Under the pieces are notes generated by a model. The model had not been told where the DNA came from. It made no database searches and saw only the letters and a list, made by a program, of their open reading frames with translations. From DATNBT01 sp964579765 (GTDB lineage Bacteria; Acidobacteriota; Vicinamibacteria; Vicinamibacterales; CAVVIG01): a stretch of 19,400 nucleotides of DNA. Every line of letters begins with the position of its first letter. Positions within the stretch are counted from its first letter, which is position 1. The position numbers and the translations under genes are program-made. Where the stretch lies: the NCBI GenBank assembly GCA_964579765.1, contig CAZOIK010000495.1:1-19400 (forward strand), given 5' to 3'. Below are positions 6,948 to 14,330 of this stretch, in pieces.

Positions 6948-8962
6948 CGGCGCTCTGGGGTCTCGTTCTTATGATGGCTCTGCTGTGGCCGTCGCATGCC
7001 TTGTCGCTGCTGGACGGGGCGCCGCTCGACGGCCGTGTGGCGGCCATCGTCGTCGGCGTCGTCGTGCCCGTGCTCATCTGGCTGCGACCCGAGTTTCTTC
7101 GGCGGCGGCTGGTGCAGGCTGGCATTGTCGCGCTGCTTGCGGTCAGGATCGCCGACGCGGCGCTGCTCACACCGCAGGGGCTCTGTGCGAGGTTCTCAAC
7201 GACGGCGCCGTTTCGTACGAGCGTGCTGACGATTCCCATCGAGGAACCACGCGGCCTGCTGCGCAGCTGGGACCTCCGCGCCGGCTGGCGGAGCGATGCG
7301 CCCGCGTGCACCGCGATCATCGATCGTCCGTACGGTGAAACGTCGGCGTTTCCGGCGTGGTTCGTCAACATCACGCGCAACGTCGCCGATTTCGCCGAGT
7401 CGCCCGCGGCGCCGGTTGTCATGGACATCAGCGGGTACGCAAGCGTAAGGAGGCGCGGCCTGTTCGTGGTCGATGTCGATCGCGGCATGCACGTGACCGG
7501 ACGGATGGGTGCGCTGGATGTGTCGTCGGCGGACGGACGCCCGATGCTCGCGGTGCTCGATGCCGGCACGCATCGCATCGCTCTACATGCGTCGTTGACC
7601 GGCGATCGCTGGCGGCTCGTGCCGACCTTCGACGGTCGCGATGCATTTTCGGCGACGACGCTGACGGCCGGTCCGCCGCGGGCCATCGATCGTGCCGCGA
7701 CGATCGTCGGCGTCGTCGAGAGCACGCTGATCGTGCTGCTGGCCTGTACGTGGATTGCATCGCTCTCGCTCGCGTATCGCGCGAGCCCGGCCGTGCTGGC
7801 GTGGTGTCTCGCCGCGGCCTGCGTGTTCGCAGCGGTTGGGGCCACCGGTCGATTCGAACGGCTGTCGGTACTCCTGCTCGCGGGCGCGGTGTTCGTGCCG
7901 GTCGCCGAGCCGCATCGAAACCTGCGCGGCGCCCTGCTGCTGGTGGGCGTGCCGTGGCTCGCGTTGATCGCGGCGCGATCGCTGCCGCAGATCGGCCACT
8001 TCACGGCGTACTCGAACGACGACTGGCTCGCCTATCAGGCGGCCGGCTACCGGATCTTCATGAACGGCTTCTGGCTCGAGGGCGGCAGCAAGGCGTTCGA
8101 CTACCAGCCGCTCTATCGCTGGATCACCGGCGCGCTGCACATGGCGTTCGGCGACTCGAGCGTCGGCGAAGTGTACTGGGATGCGTTCTGTCTCGTCTGT
8201 GGCGCGGCGGTGGCGTTCGCGCTCGTCGATCGCTTTGCCGGATTCCGATGGGGCGTCGCCGCGGCCGTCGCGACGCTGGCGACGTTCTGGACCGGCACAA
8301 TCTGGTACTTCGTCGGCCGCGGTCTTTCGGAAGTCTCGGCCGCCGGCCTGGCCTTCATCGCCGCGCTTGTTCTGCTCCGCAACCGTTCGGCGGCGACCCG
8401 AACGGCCGCGCTCGCCGGAGTGTTCGCGGTGTTGATGTTCTACACGCGGCTCAATCACGTGCTGTTCGCCTTCGTCCTGCCGGCCCTCATGCCGAGGTTC
8501 AGCCTGCGCGCGGTAGCCGCGTACCTCGCGACGTTTGCGTCGGGTGTCGCGCTGTTCGCGACCCGGACCTGGTGGTACACGGGCGTCTTCAGCATCCTTT
8601 ACGGCACCAGCCTCAAGAACAACGACACCGGGCTGCGCCTGACGACGATCGGGTCGCCGCAGGTGTGGCAGCAGGTCTGGCACAGCCTGCGCGCGTTGGT
8701 GTGGATGAACGAGCCGCCGTCGTTCGATCCGCGCGCCGTGCTCGTCGTTGCCGGCGTGATGCTGTCGGTGCTGGCGGTTCTTCACGTGCCGAAGTTCAGT
8801 CGGCTGCCCGTGTCGATCGCGGTCGTGACACTTGGCGCGTGCGCGAGCGCGTTTCTCGCGCACACGCACAACTATCCGGGCCGGATGTCGATCCACCTCG
8901 TCCCGTTTGCCGTCGCGATGACGGCGCTCGCGGGCGCGAAGCTCGTGCCGGCGACGAGGTGA
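6944..8962 (+). CDS. Large GT-C-like membrane protein with an inserted beta-rich (PA14-like) domain
   Basis: A 672-residue membrane protein. Two or three N-terminal helices (about residues 4-22, 31-47, 54-75) precede a soluble ~175-residue segment (76-249), after which a long helix-rich region runs to the end. The C-terminal half looks like a GT-C glycosyltransferase core: YSNDDWLAYQAAGYRIF (356-372) offers the acidic pair D359/D360 in a loop, and FDYQPLYRWITGALHMAFG (385-403) matches the 'PLYrw..g.l...fG' helix of GT39-type enzymes. The insert contains RRGLFVVDVDRGMHV and LAVLDAGTHRIALHA, the spacing seen in PA14-type beta sandwiches; this is pattern-based and unverified. The start is GTG, overlapping the preceding stop (GTGA). 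A polyprenyl-phosphate-sugar transferase role is inferred. It is not a close match to any family I can name. Confidence 0.78.
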   Translation: MTALWGLVLMMALLWPSHALSLLDGAPLDGRVAAIVVGVVVPVLIWLRPEFLRRRLVQAGIVALLAVRIADAALLTPQGLCARFSTTAPFRTSVLTIPIEEPRGLLRSWDLRAGWRSDAPACTAIIDRPYGETSAFPAWFVNITRNVADFAESPAAPVVMDISGYASVRRRGLFVVDVDRGMHVTGRMGALDVSSADGRPMLAVLDAGTHRIALHASLTGDRWRLVPTFDGRDAFSATTLTAGPPRAIDRAATIVGVVESTLIVLLACTWIASLSLAYRASPAVLAWCLAAACVFAAVGATGRFERLSVLLLAGAVFVPVAEPHRNLRGALLLVGVPWLALIAARSLPQIGHFTAYSNDDWLAYQAAGYRIFMNGFWLEGGSKAFDYQPLYRWITGALHMAFGDSSVGEVYWDAFCLVCGAAVAFALVDRFAGFRWGVAAAVATLATFWTGTIWYFVGRGLSEVSAAGLAFIAALVLLRNRSAATRTAALAGVFAVLMFYTRLNHVLFAFVLPALMPRFSLRAVAAYLATFASGVALFATRTWWYTGVFSILYGTSLKNNDTGLRLTTIGSPQVWQQVWHSLRALVWMNEPPSFDPRAVLVVAGVMLSVLAVLHVPKFSRLPVSIAVVTLGACASAFLAHTHNYPGRMSIHLVPFAVAMTALAGAKLVPATR

Positions 8963-8975
8963 CCACGCGTTGACG

Positions 8976-9977
8976 ATGCCTGCGCGTCGGCGGTTGGCGT
9001 TCGCGGCGGCAGCGGTCGTGCTGGCGGTCGCTGTCGCGGCGGGGGCGCTGCTGGCGATCGACGTCGATCTGCACGGCCGCTACGAGCAATCGGCCGGCTT
9101 CAACGTCTGGGGCTATCGCGGTGGCACGGTCGGCCGCAAGAAGCCGGGAGAATATCGCATCGTCGTGCTCGGCGGCAGCTCGGCGTACGGGTACGGCGTG
9201 AGCGCCGACGAGGCGCTTCCAGCCGTGCTCGAGCGTCTGCTGCGCATGCGATCGCCGCGCTTCACCGTCGTGAACCTCGCTTACAACAACGAGGGCGCGT
9301 ACTCGTTCAAGCCGACGCTGCAGGACTACCGCTGGCTCGACTACGATCTCGCGTTTCTCTACGAGGGCTACAACGACCTCGCGGACGACGACCGCGTCAA
9401 CGTCGCGGTGTTCCGGCACGATTCGCCGATCTTCCGCCTGACCGGCTATCTGCCGATCTTTCCGATTATCTTCAGAGAAAAAGCCGCGACGCTGCACGGC
9501 GGCAAGACCGTGTTCGCAGGCGCCCTGCGCACGACCGCCGACGTCGCGAGTGCGCTCGAGGCTCAGCTCGGACGGGTCTCAGCGGAGCCCTCGCACGTCA
9601 TCGCCGGCGGCTCGGACGGCTGCCATGCGCCGTGGGGGCCGTACTGCCGGTCGATTGCCGCCGCGATCGACTACGCGCGCAGCGAGCAGGCGCGGGTGAT
9701 CGTCGGCACGCAGCCGTACTTGCGGGTCAGCGCGCTGGTGCATGACAAGCACGTCGCCCAGCAGAACGAACTGCGGGCGATGCTGTCGCGACGCTTCGGC
9801 GGCGATGCGGACGTGCGCTACGTCAACCTCGGCGACGCGGTCGATCTGCGTGATCCGAGCCTGTCTTTCGATCAGATGCACCTGACGGCGTCGGGGAACG
9901 AGCGGATCGCGATGGCGCTGGTCGAGCCGGTTCTGGAAATGGCGGCGCACGATCCGCGGCAGAAGGCTTCGTCATGA
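8976..9977 (+). CDS. Membrane-anchored SGNH/GDSL-like hydrolase or acyltransferase (copy B)
   Basis: A 333-residue paralogue of the SGNH protein encoded ~3 kb upstream. It has an N-terminal hydrophobic anchor (about residues 6-30) and then the SGNH domain with serine in VVLGGSSAYGYG (S68), asparagine in YEGYNDL (N133) and the block V pair in DQMHL (D299, H302), so the catalytic set is intact. Segments NVWGYRG, SPIFR-TGY-P, FREKA, GKTVF, HVAQQ and YVNLG are shared with copy A, and a 20-base stretch around the EGYND codons is identical. It has C/HAPWGPYC-type cysteines (around residues 213-221) that copy A lacks, possibly a disulfide. I chose ATG over a TTG two codons upstream. The end overlaps the next membrane protein gene as ATGA. 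Having two copies suggests two acylation sites or a transferase/esterase pair. Confidence 0.86.
   Translation: MPARRRLAFAAAAVVLAVAVAAGALLAIDVDLHGRYEQSAGFNVWGYRGGTVGRKKPGEYRIVVLGGSSAYGYGVSADEALPAVLERLLRMRSPRFTVVNLAYNNEGAYSFKPTLQDYRWLDYDLAFLYEGYNDLADDDRVNVAVFRHDSPIFRLTGYLPIFPIIFREKAATLHGGKTVFAGALRTTADVASALEAQLGRVSAEPSHVIAGGSDGCHAPWGPYCRSIAAAIDYARSEQARVIVGTQPYLRVSALVHDKHVAQQNELRAMLSRRFGGDADVRYVNLGDAVDLRDPSLSFDQMHLTASGNERIAMALVEPVLEMAAHDPRQKASS
9357..9376 (+). repeat. 20-base exact match shared by the two SGNH genes (copy B)
   Basis: Partner of the match in SGNH copy A. It covers the LYEGYND codons at the catalytic block III. The surrounding DNA has diverged at third positions, so the duplication is not recent. 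Confidence 0.7.
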
Positions 9978-11059
9978 CGGCCGGCGTCCGCGTCGTCTAC
10001 TTCGCGGCGCTGGTCGTCGTCCTCGGCGTACTGGCGCGACTGTCGCCGCTGCCGGACCGCGTGACGGATCGGGGCATCTACGAAGCGACCGCCGATCAGA
10101 AGATCGTCGTCGACTGCAACGACCTCCACTGTTTCCGTGCGCTCGTCGCGTGGACTCTCGGGTCGCTGCCGGGGCCGTCGACGTTCAAGTGGCGCGCGTA
10201 CGCTGTGGTCTGCAATGCCGCGGCGGCATTGATGGTGCTGCAGCTCTGCCTGACGCTCGGCCTCAGCGTCAGGGCGGCCTGGATCGCGTCGCTACTGTCG
10301 GCGCTCGGATTCGGATCGCTCTACACGCTGCACGACGCGTTCACGTCGGATCCGCTGATGTATCTGTTCGGTCCGCTGATGACGAACGAACTGCTGCGGG
10401 GGCGGCTCGCACTGGCGGCTGCGCTCGGCGCGGTCGGCGTGTTCGCCAAGGAGTTCGCGGCGGCTCCGCTCTATCTCTTCGCAATGTTTCAGGGGCTTGA
10501 GCGAAAGTGGCCGGCCGCTCTTCGCACGCTGCTCGCCGCCAACGCGGTCTTCCTCGTCTGGGCGATCTTCCATCTGACGATGATCATTCGCTTCAACTAC
10601 GGCTATGGCGGGACGACATCGACCCGGTTCCTGAGTGGAGGCGGCCTGGGACCGTGGCTGCAGGAGCAGAGTCTGCGGGGCATCCTGTCGGCGATGTTCA
10701 ATGAGTTTGGCGCGCTATATCTCCTTGCGCCGGTCGGTCTCATGGTGGCGCCGGCGCCGCTTCGCCGCCTGACGCTCGTCGCCGCGCCTATCGCGCTCGT
10801 GTTCTGCTACGTGCAGCAGCCGGATCGTGCGCTCTGGAACTTCCACTTTCTCGTGACGCCGCTGAGCGCGCTGGCGCTCGAGCGCGCTCCGGCTGCGCTC
10901 GCAGGGCTCGTCATCGCCGCGTTTGCGTTTGCGAATCTCCGTGTGGGGGCACAGTTGCCGTTCGTGCCTGCCGCGCGTTTTGCGCTCGGGTTGTCGGTCG
11001 TCCTGGCAGTCGTGGCGGTGGTGCAGGTCATGAGGCCTGCGGTTGCGGAGGCGGCATGA
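9974..11059 (+). CDS. GT-C-like polytopic membrane protein (short relative of the 672-aa protein)
   Basis: A 361-residue protein made largely of hydrophobic helices (about 8-24, 74-96, 100-117, 124-140, 145-165, 180-203 and more). Like the C-terminal half of the 672-residue protein, it has a first loop with acidic residues (D41, D48, D50), then FRALVAWTLGSLPG (54-67), an FKWRAYAVVCNAAAAL helix (71-86), HDAFTSDPLMYLFG (120-133), and a late segment PDRALWNFHFLVTPL that parallels PGRMSIHLVPFAV in the larger protein. I therefore read it as a GT-C-type protein without the N-terminal and beta-rich parts. Start and stop codons overlap both neighbours (ATGA at each end), which implies translational coupling to SGNH copy B and to the SxtJ-family gene. 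The glycosyltransferase function is an inference from architecture; it might be a non-catalytic partner. Confidence 0.75.
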   Translation: MTAGVRVVYFAALVVVLGVLARLSPLPDRVTDRGIYEATADQKIVVDCNDLHCFRALVAWTLGSLPGPSTFKWRAYAVVCNAAAALMVLQLCLTLGLSVRAAWIASLLSALGFGSLYTLHDAFTSDPLMYLFGPLMTNELLRGRLALAAALGAVGVFAKEFAAAPLYLFAMFQGLERKWPAALRTLLAANAVFLVWAIFHLTMIIRFNYGYGGTTSTRFLSGGGLGPWLQEQSLRGILSAMFNEFGALYLLAPVGLMVAPAPLRRLTLVAAPIALVFCYVQQPDRALWNFHFLVTPLSALALERAPAALAGLVIAAFAFANLRVGAQLPFVPAARFALGLSVVLAVVAVVQVMRPAVAEAA

Positions 11060-11448
11060 GCAAGGGACCGAAGAATCCAGAACGCTCCTTCGGCCTCTCA
11101 GTCGGCGGCGTACTCGTGCTGCTGGCCGTGATTCTGCTCTGGCGGAGGCGCATCACACGAGCCGAAGTGCTTGGGGGCATCGGCGCAGTGCTGCTGGTGT
11201 TGGGACTGCTGGCGCCGGCGTTGCTGAAGTACCCGAGCAGGTACTGGTGGGCGTTCTCGCTCGCGTTCGGCCGGGTGATGGCAACGTTCTGGCTGTCGCT
11301 CCTCTTCTTCATCATCCTCACGCCGGTCAGCGTCGTGTGGCGGATGATGGGGCGCGATCCCCTGTCGCGGCGCCGCGAGACGTGGCCCGGCTGGTCGCCC
11401 TACCCCGAGCGCTATCGAGATCGCCGCCACTACGGCCGCATGTTCTAG
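11056..11448 (+). CDS. SxtJ-family small membrane protein
   Basis: A 130-residue protein with three predicted membrane helices (about residues 12-29, 37-57, 75-95) and a basic/aromatic soluble tail (DPLSRRRETWPGWSPY...). Length, helix pattern, the FG(R)xMxxFWLSLLFFIILTP stretch in the third helix and the position beside a carbamoyltransferase fit the SxtJ family, named after a gene in the cyanobacterial saxitoxin cluster. The biochemical role of this family is not known to me. The same protein type recurs next to NodU/CmcH carbamoyltransferases in surface-glycan loci, so a membrane adaptor for that enzyme is a reasonable inference. Its ATG overlaps the upstream stop. Similarity here does not imply toxin production. 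Confidence 0.83.
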   Translation: MSKGPKNPERSFGLSVGGVLVLLAVILLWRRRITRAEVLGGIGAVLLVLGLLAPALLKYPSRYWWAFSLAFGRVMATFWLSLLFFIILTPVSVVWRMMGRDPLSRRRETWPGWSPYPERYRDRRHYGRMF

Positions 11449-11470
11449 GAAGACAGGCAAGAGAGGTCAC

Positions 11471-11629
11471 ATGGCGAAAAGCCGCGTTCTTGGAGAGTTC
11501 TTTCAGTTTCTGAAGCAGGAAAAGAAGTACTGGCTCGTGCCGATCGTCATCGTGTTCGTGCTGTTCGGCTTGCTGATCGTGTTCTCGCAGTCGAGCGCCG
11601 TGGCGCCGTTCATCTATACGTTGTTCTAG
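11471..11629 (+). CDS. DUF5989-family single-pass small protein (SxtK-like)
   Basis: A 52-residue protein, MAKSRVLGEFFQFLKQ... then a single hydrophobic helix (about residues 22-39) and the ending SSAVAPFIYTLF. A short amphipathic lysine-rich N-terminus (WL preceded by KQEKKY), one membrane helix and a C-terminal 'APFIYTLF' are the recognisable pattern of DUF5989 proteins, which usually lie between an SxtJ-family gene and a carbamoyltransferase gene, as here. A purine-rich GAGAGG four bases before the ATG is a good ribosome-binding site, and coding in this frame is uninterrupted to TAG. Function is unknown; the fixed neighbourhood suggests it forms a small membrane complex with SxtJ-like protein and carbamoyltransferase. 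It is easily missed because of its size. Confidence 0.85.
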   Translation: MAKSRVLGEFFQFLKQEKKYWLVPIVIVFVLFGLLIVFSQSSAVAPFIYTLF

Positions 11630-11649
11630 ATCATCATCGGTTTCTGATC

Positions 11650-13533
11650 GTGCCCACCCGCATCCTGGGCCTCTCCGCCTACTACCACGACTCGGCCGCC
11701 TGCCTGGTTGAGGACGGCCGCATCGTGGCGGCCGCGCAGGAGGAGCGGTTCACGCGGAAGAAGCACGACGCGGAGTTTCCGTCGAACGCCGTCGCCTACT
11801 GTCTGCGCGAGGCCGGCATCACGGCGAGGGAGCTGGATTTCGTCGGCTTCTACGAGAAGCCCCTCGTGAAGTTCGAGCGGCTGCTCGAGACGTACGTCGC
11901 GTGCGCGCCGAAAGGCTTGAAGTCGTACCTGATGGCGCTGCCGCTGTGGCTCACCGACAAGCTGTGGATGTCCGACGACATCCTGTCGCATCTCGACGGC
12001 TACGGCGGCGAGGTGATGTTCGGCGAGCACCACGAGTCGCACGCGGCCTCCGCGTTCTATCCGTCGCCGTTCGAGCAGGCGGCCGTGCTCACGATTGACG
12101 GCGTCGGCGAATGGGCGACGTCGTCTGTCGGCGTAGGGAAGGGGCACACACTCGAGCTGCTCCGCGAGCTGCGCTTTCCGCATTCGCTCGGCCTGCTGTA
12201 TTCCGCGTTCACGTACTTCACCGGCTTCAAGGTCAACTCGGGCGAATACAAGATCATGGGCCTGGCGCCGTACGGCGAGCCGAAGTACGTCAGGACGATC
12301 AAAGACCACCTGCTGCAGATCGACGAAGACGGCAGCCTGTGGATGAACATGGACTACTTCACCTATCCGTCCGGTCTGACGATGACGGGCGATCGATTCG
12401 CGACGCTGTTCGACGGCCCGGCGCGAAAGCCTGAGAGCAAGCTCACGCAGCGCGAGATGGATCTCGCGCGCTCGGTGCAGGAGATCACCGAGGAAGTGAT
12501 GCTGAAGATGGCGCGGTTCGCGAAGCGCGAGACGGGCATGCGCGATCTGTGCCTGGCGGGCGGCGTCGCCCTCAACTGCGTCGGCAACGGGCGACTGCTG
12601 CGCGAGAAGATCTTCGATCAGATCTGGATTCAGCCTGCGGCCGGCGACGCGGGCGGCGCGCTCGGTGTCGCGCTTGGCCTCTGGCATCGCTATCTCGACA
12701 AGCCGCGTCTCAGCCCCGAGACGAGCGGCGCCTGGGAACGTCCGTCCGACGTGCGCGGGGCGAGCGCGCCTCCGAAGTACGCCGACGGCATGAGCGGCTC
12801 GTATCTCGGACCGCAATCGACCGACGACGAGATCGACGCGTTCCTGGCGACGCACGGCTATAAGGCGTGCCGGTTCGACGGCGCCGCGCTGGCCGATCGC
12901 GTCGCGACGCTGCTGGCCGAAGAGAAGGTCGTCGGCCTCGTGCAGGGCCGGATGGAATTCGGTCCGCGCGCGCTCGGCGGCCGATCGATCCTCGGCGACG
13001 CGCGCTCGCCGAAGATGCAGTCGGTGATGAACCTGAAGATCAAGTTCCGCGAGTCGTTCCGGCCGTTCGCGCCCGCCGTGACGCGCGAGCACGCCGCCGA
13101 CTGGTTCGAGATCGACGAGGACAGCCCCTACATGCTGCTCGTCGCCGACGTGCGGCCTTCGCGCCGGCTGCCGGTGCGCGAGGACGCGAAAGACTTGTGG
13201 GGCATCGACAAGCTGAACGTACCGCGCTCGACGATTCCGGCCGTCACCCACGTCGACTACTCGGCGCGCATTCAGACGGTGCGGCGCGACACCAATCCGG
13301 TGTACTACGACATCATCGACGCCTTCCACCGGAAGACAGGCTGCCCCGTGATCGTCAACACCTCGTTCAACGTCCGCGGCGAGCCCATCGTCTGCACGCC
13401 CGAAGACGCGTATCGTTGCTTTATGCGCACCAACATGGACGTGCTGGTGCTCGAGAATTTCGTCCTGCTCAAGGAAGAGCAGGCCGCGCTGCCCGACGAT
13501 GGGTCGTGGCAGAAGGAGTTCGTGCTCGATTGA
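11650..13533 (+). CDS. NodU/CmcH-family O-carbamoyltransferase
   Basis: A 627-residue carbamoyltransferase of full family length. The N-terminal Kae1/ASKHA-like domain begins with ILGLSAYYHDSAACL and AAAQEERFTRKKHD. The metal-binding residues of the adenylation site appear as H127 and H131 (in GEHHESHA), D150 (TIDGVGEW) and D333 (AAGDAGGALG). The C-terminal YrdC-like/CmcH domain carries FGPRALGGRSILGDAR (around 437-452) and VNTSFNVRGEPIVCTP. These enzymes convert carbamoyl phosphate and ATP to carbamoyl-adenylate and transfer the carbamoyl group to a hydroxyl, often of a sugar. The start is GTG because family proteins begin just before the ILG strand; I see no strong ribosome-binding site. 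In this locus the acceptor is most likely a sugar of the exported glycan (inference). All key residues are intact. Confidence 0.95.
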   Translation: MPTRILGLSAYYHDSAACLVEDGRIVAAAQEERFTRKKHDAEFPSNAVAYCLREAGITARELDFVGFYEKPLVKFERLLETYVACAPKGLKSYLMALPLWLTDKLWMSDDILSHLDGYGGEVMFGEHHESHAASAFYPSPFEQAAVLTIDGVGEWATSSVGVGKGHTLELLRELRFPHSLGLLYSAFTYFTGFKVNSGEYKIMGLAPYGEPKYVRTIKDHLLQIDEDGSLWMNMDYFTYPSGLTMTGDRFATLFDGPARKPESKLTQREMDLARSVQEITEEVMLKMARFAKRETGMRDLCLAGGVALNCVGNGRLLREKIFDQIWIQPAAGDAGGALGVALGLWHRYLDKPRLSPETSGAWERPSDVRGASAPPKYADGMSGSYLGPQSTDDEIDAFLATHGYKACRFDGAALADRVATLLAEEKVVGLVQGRMEFGPRALGGRSILGDARSPKMQSVMNLKIKFRESFRPFAPAVTREHAADWFEIDEDSPYMLLVADVRPSRRLPVREDAKDLWGIDKLNVPRSTIPAVTHVDYSARIQTVRRDTNPVYYDIIDAFHRKTGCPVIVNTSFNVRGEPIVCTPEDAYRCFMRTNMDVLVLENFVLLKEEQAALPDDGSWQKEFVLD

Positions 13534-13562
13534 CGCACGCCCTGTCCGATCGCGCCGAGCGG

Positions 13563-14330
13563 ATGTCCGCGTCCGCGTACCTCGAGCTGCTGACGAACCT
13601 GACCAAGCGCGAGGTCAAGGGGCGCTACAGCCAGTCGTTCTTCGGCGTTGCGTGGGCGATCGTGCAGCCGCTCTCCGCAATGGTGGTGTTCACCATCGTG
13701 TTCTCGCGGGTAGCGCATCTGCCGTCCGAAAGCATGCCGTATCCGGTGTTCGCATACGCGGCTCTGGTACCGTGGTTCTTCTTCTCGAACTCAGTCGCAA
13801 GCGGTACGCTCAGCCTGATCACCTACCGGAACATCGTCACGAAAACCTATTTTCCGAGGGAGATCGTCCCGCTCGCACAAGTCTGCTCGCGCTTGATCGA
13901 CTTTGCGGCCGCAGCCGCGTTCTACGCAGGATTCATGATCTACTACCGCGTCAGCCTCGGCCCGTGGGCCCTGATGACGCCCGTCTTCTTCGGGCTCCTG
14001 ATACTGTTCACGGTCGGCTTCACGCTGGCGACCTCCGCCATCAACGTGTTCTACCGGGACGTCAATCCCGTCGTGCAGATTGCCCTGCAACTCTGGCTCT
14101 ATCTGACGCCAGTGCCGTATTCGCTGGCGGCGACGCCGGCACGTTTTCGCTGGCTGTTCGTGATCAACCCGTTGACCGCTGTGGTTGAGGGTTTCCGCTC
14201 GTCGCTTCTGTTCAACCGGGCGCCAGACTGGATGCTGATGGCGGTGTCAGCGACGATGACGGTCGCTCTGTTCGCGGCCGCGTTCATCGCGTTCAAGCGG
14301 ATGGACAAGTACTTCGCCGACGTGATCTAG
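13563..14330 (+). CDS. wzm: ABC-2 type polysaccharide export permease (Wzm-like)
   Basis: A 255-residue permease with six predicted membrane helices (about residues 30-48, 60-80, 106-127, 136-163, 172-190, 226-244). The N-terminal amphipathic segment YLELLTNLTKREVKGRYSQSFFGVAWAIVQPL is the typical entry of O-antigen/teichoic-type ABC-2 permeases (Wzm/TagG/KpsM-like), and FYRDVNPVVQI and the INPLTAVVEGFR stretch before the last helices are also standard. With the following ATPase it forms the glycan exporter in the inner membrane. I favour ATG as start, but an in-frame TTG at 13530 overlaps the upstream stop and has AAGGAG 11 bases before it, which would add 11 residues (THALSDRAER after the initiator). 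The open frame extends much further upstream inside the carbamoyltransferase gene, but that part is a shadow. Confidence 0.93.
   Translation: MSASAYLELLTNLTKREVKGRYSQSFFGVAWAIVQPLSAMVVFTIVFSRVAHLPSESMPYPVFAYAALVPWFFFSNSVASGTLSLITYRNIVTKTYFPREIVPLAQVCSRLIDFAAAAAFYAGFMIYYRVSLGPWALMTPVFFGLLILFTVGFTLATSAINVFYRDVNPVVQIALQLWLYLTPVPYSLAATPARFRWLFVINPLTAVVEGFRSSLLFNRAPDWMLMAVSATMTVALFAAAFIAFKRMDKYFADVI

Noticed and set aside
6391..8973. Long alternative frames over the SGNH copy A and 672-aa GT-C genes (minus 6391-8004, minus 7583-8896, plus 7357-8973)
   Set aside because: The forward frame from 6944 has membrane helices and GT-C-like motifs; the alternatives are arginine-rich without helices or motifs.
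11629..11649. Weak inverted repeat (GATCA ... TGATC) between DUF5989 and carbamoyltransferase genes
   Set aside because: Only five base pairs with an 11-base loop and no T-run; too weak for a terminator or operator.
11626..13329. 567-codon open frame on the minus strand
   Set aside because: It lies fully antisense to the carbamoyltransferase, whose motifs are intact. The translation is rich in R, H, V and E/D repeats with no domain pattern, as expected from the complement of GC-rich codons.
11056..13533. Saxitoxin biosynthesis cluster
   Set aside because: Only the carbamoyltransferase, SxtJ-like and DUF5989/SxtK-like genes match; no polyketide-synthase-like or amidinotransferase gene is present and all neighbours are glycan genes.
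12867..13562. Upstream extension of the ABC-2 permease frame (possible N-terminal fusion)
   Set aside because: The extension lies inside the carbamoyltransferase in another frame and is arginine-rich nonsense; the permease family begins at the YLELLTNLTKRE segment.
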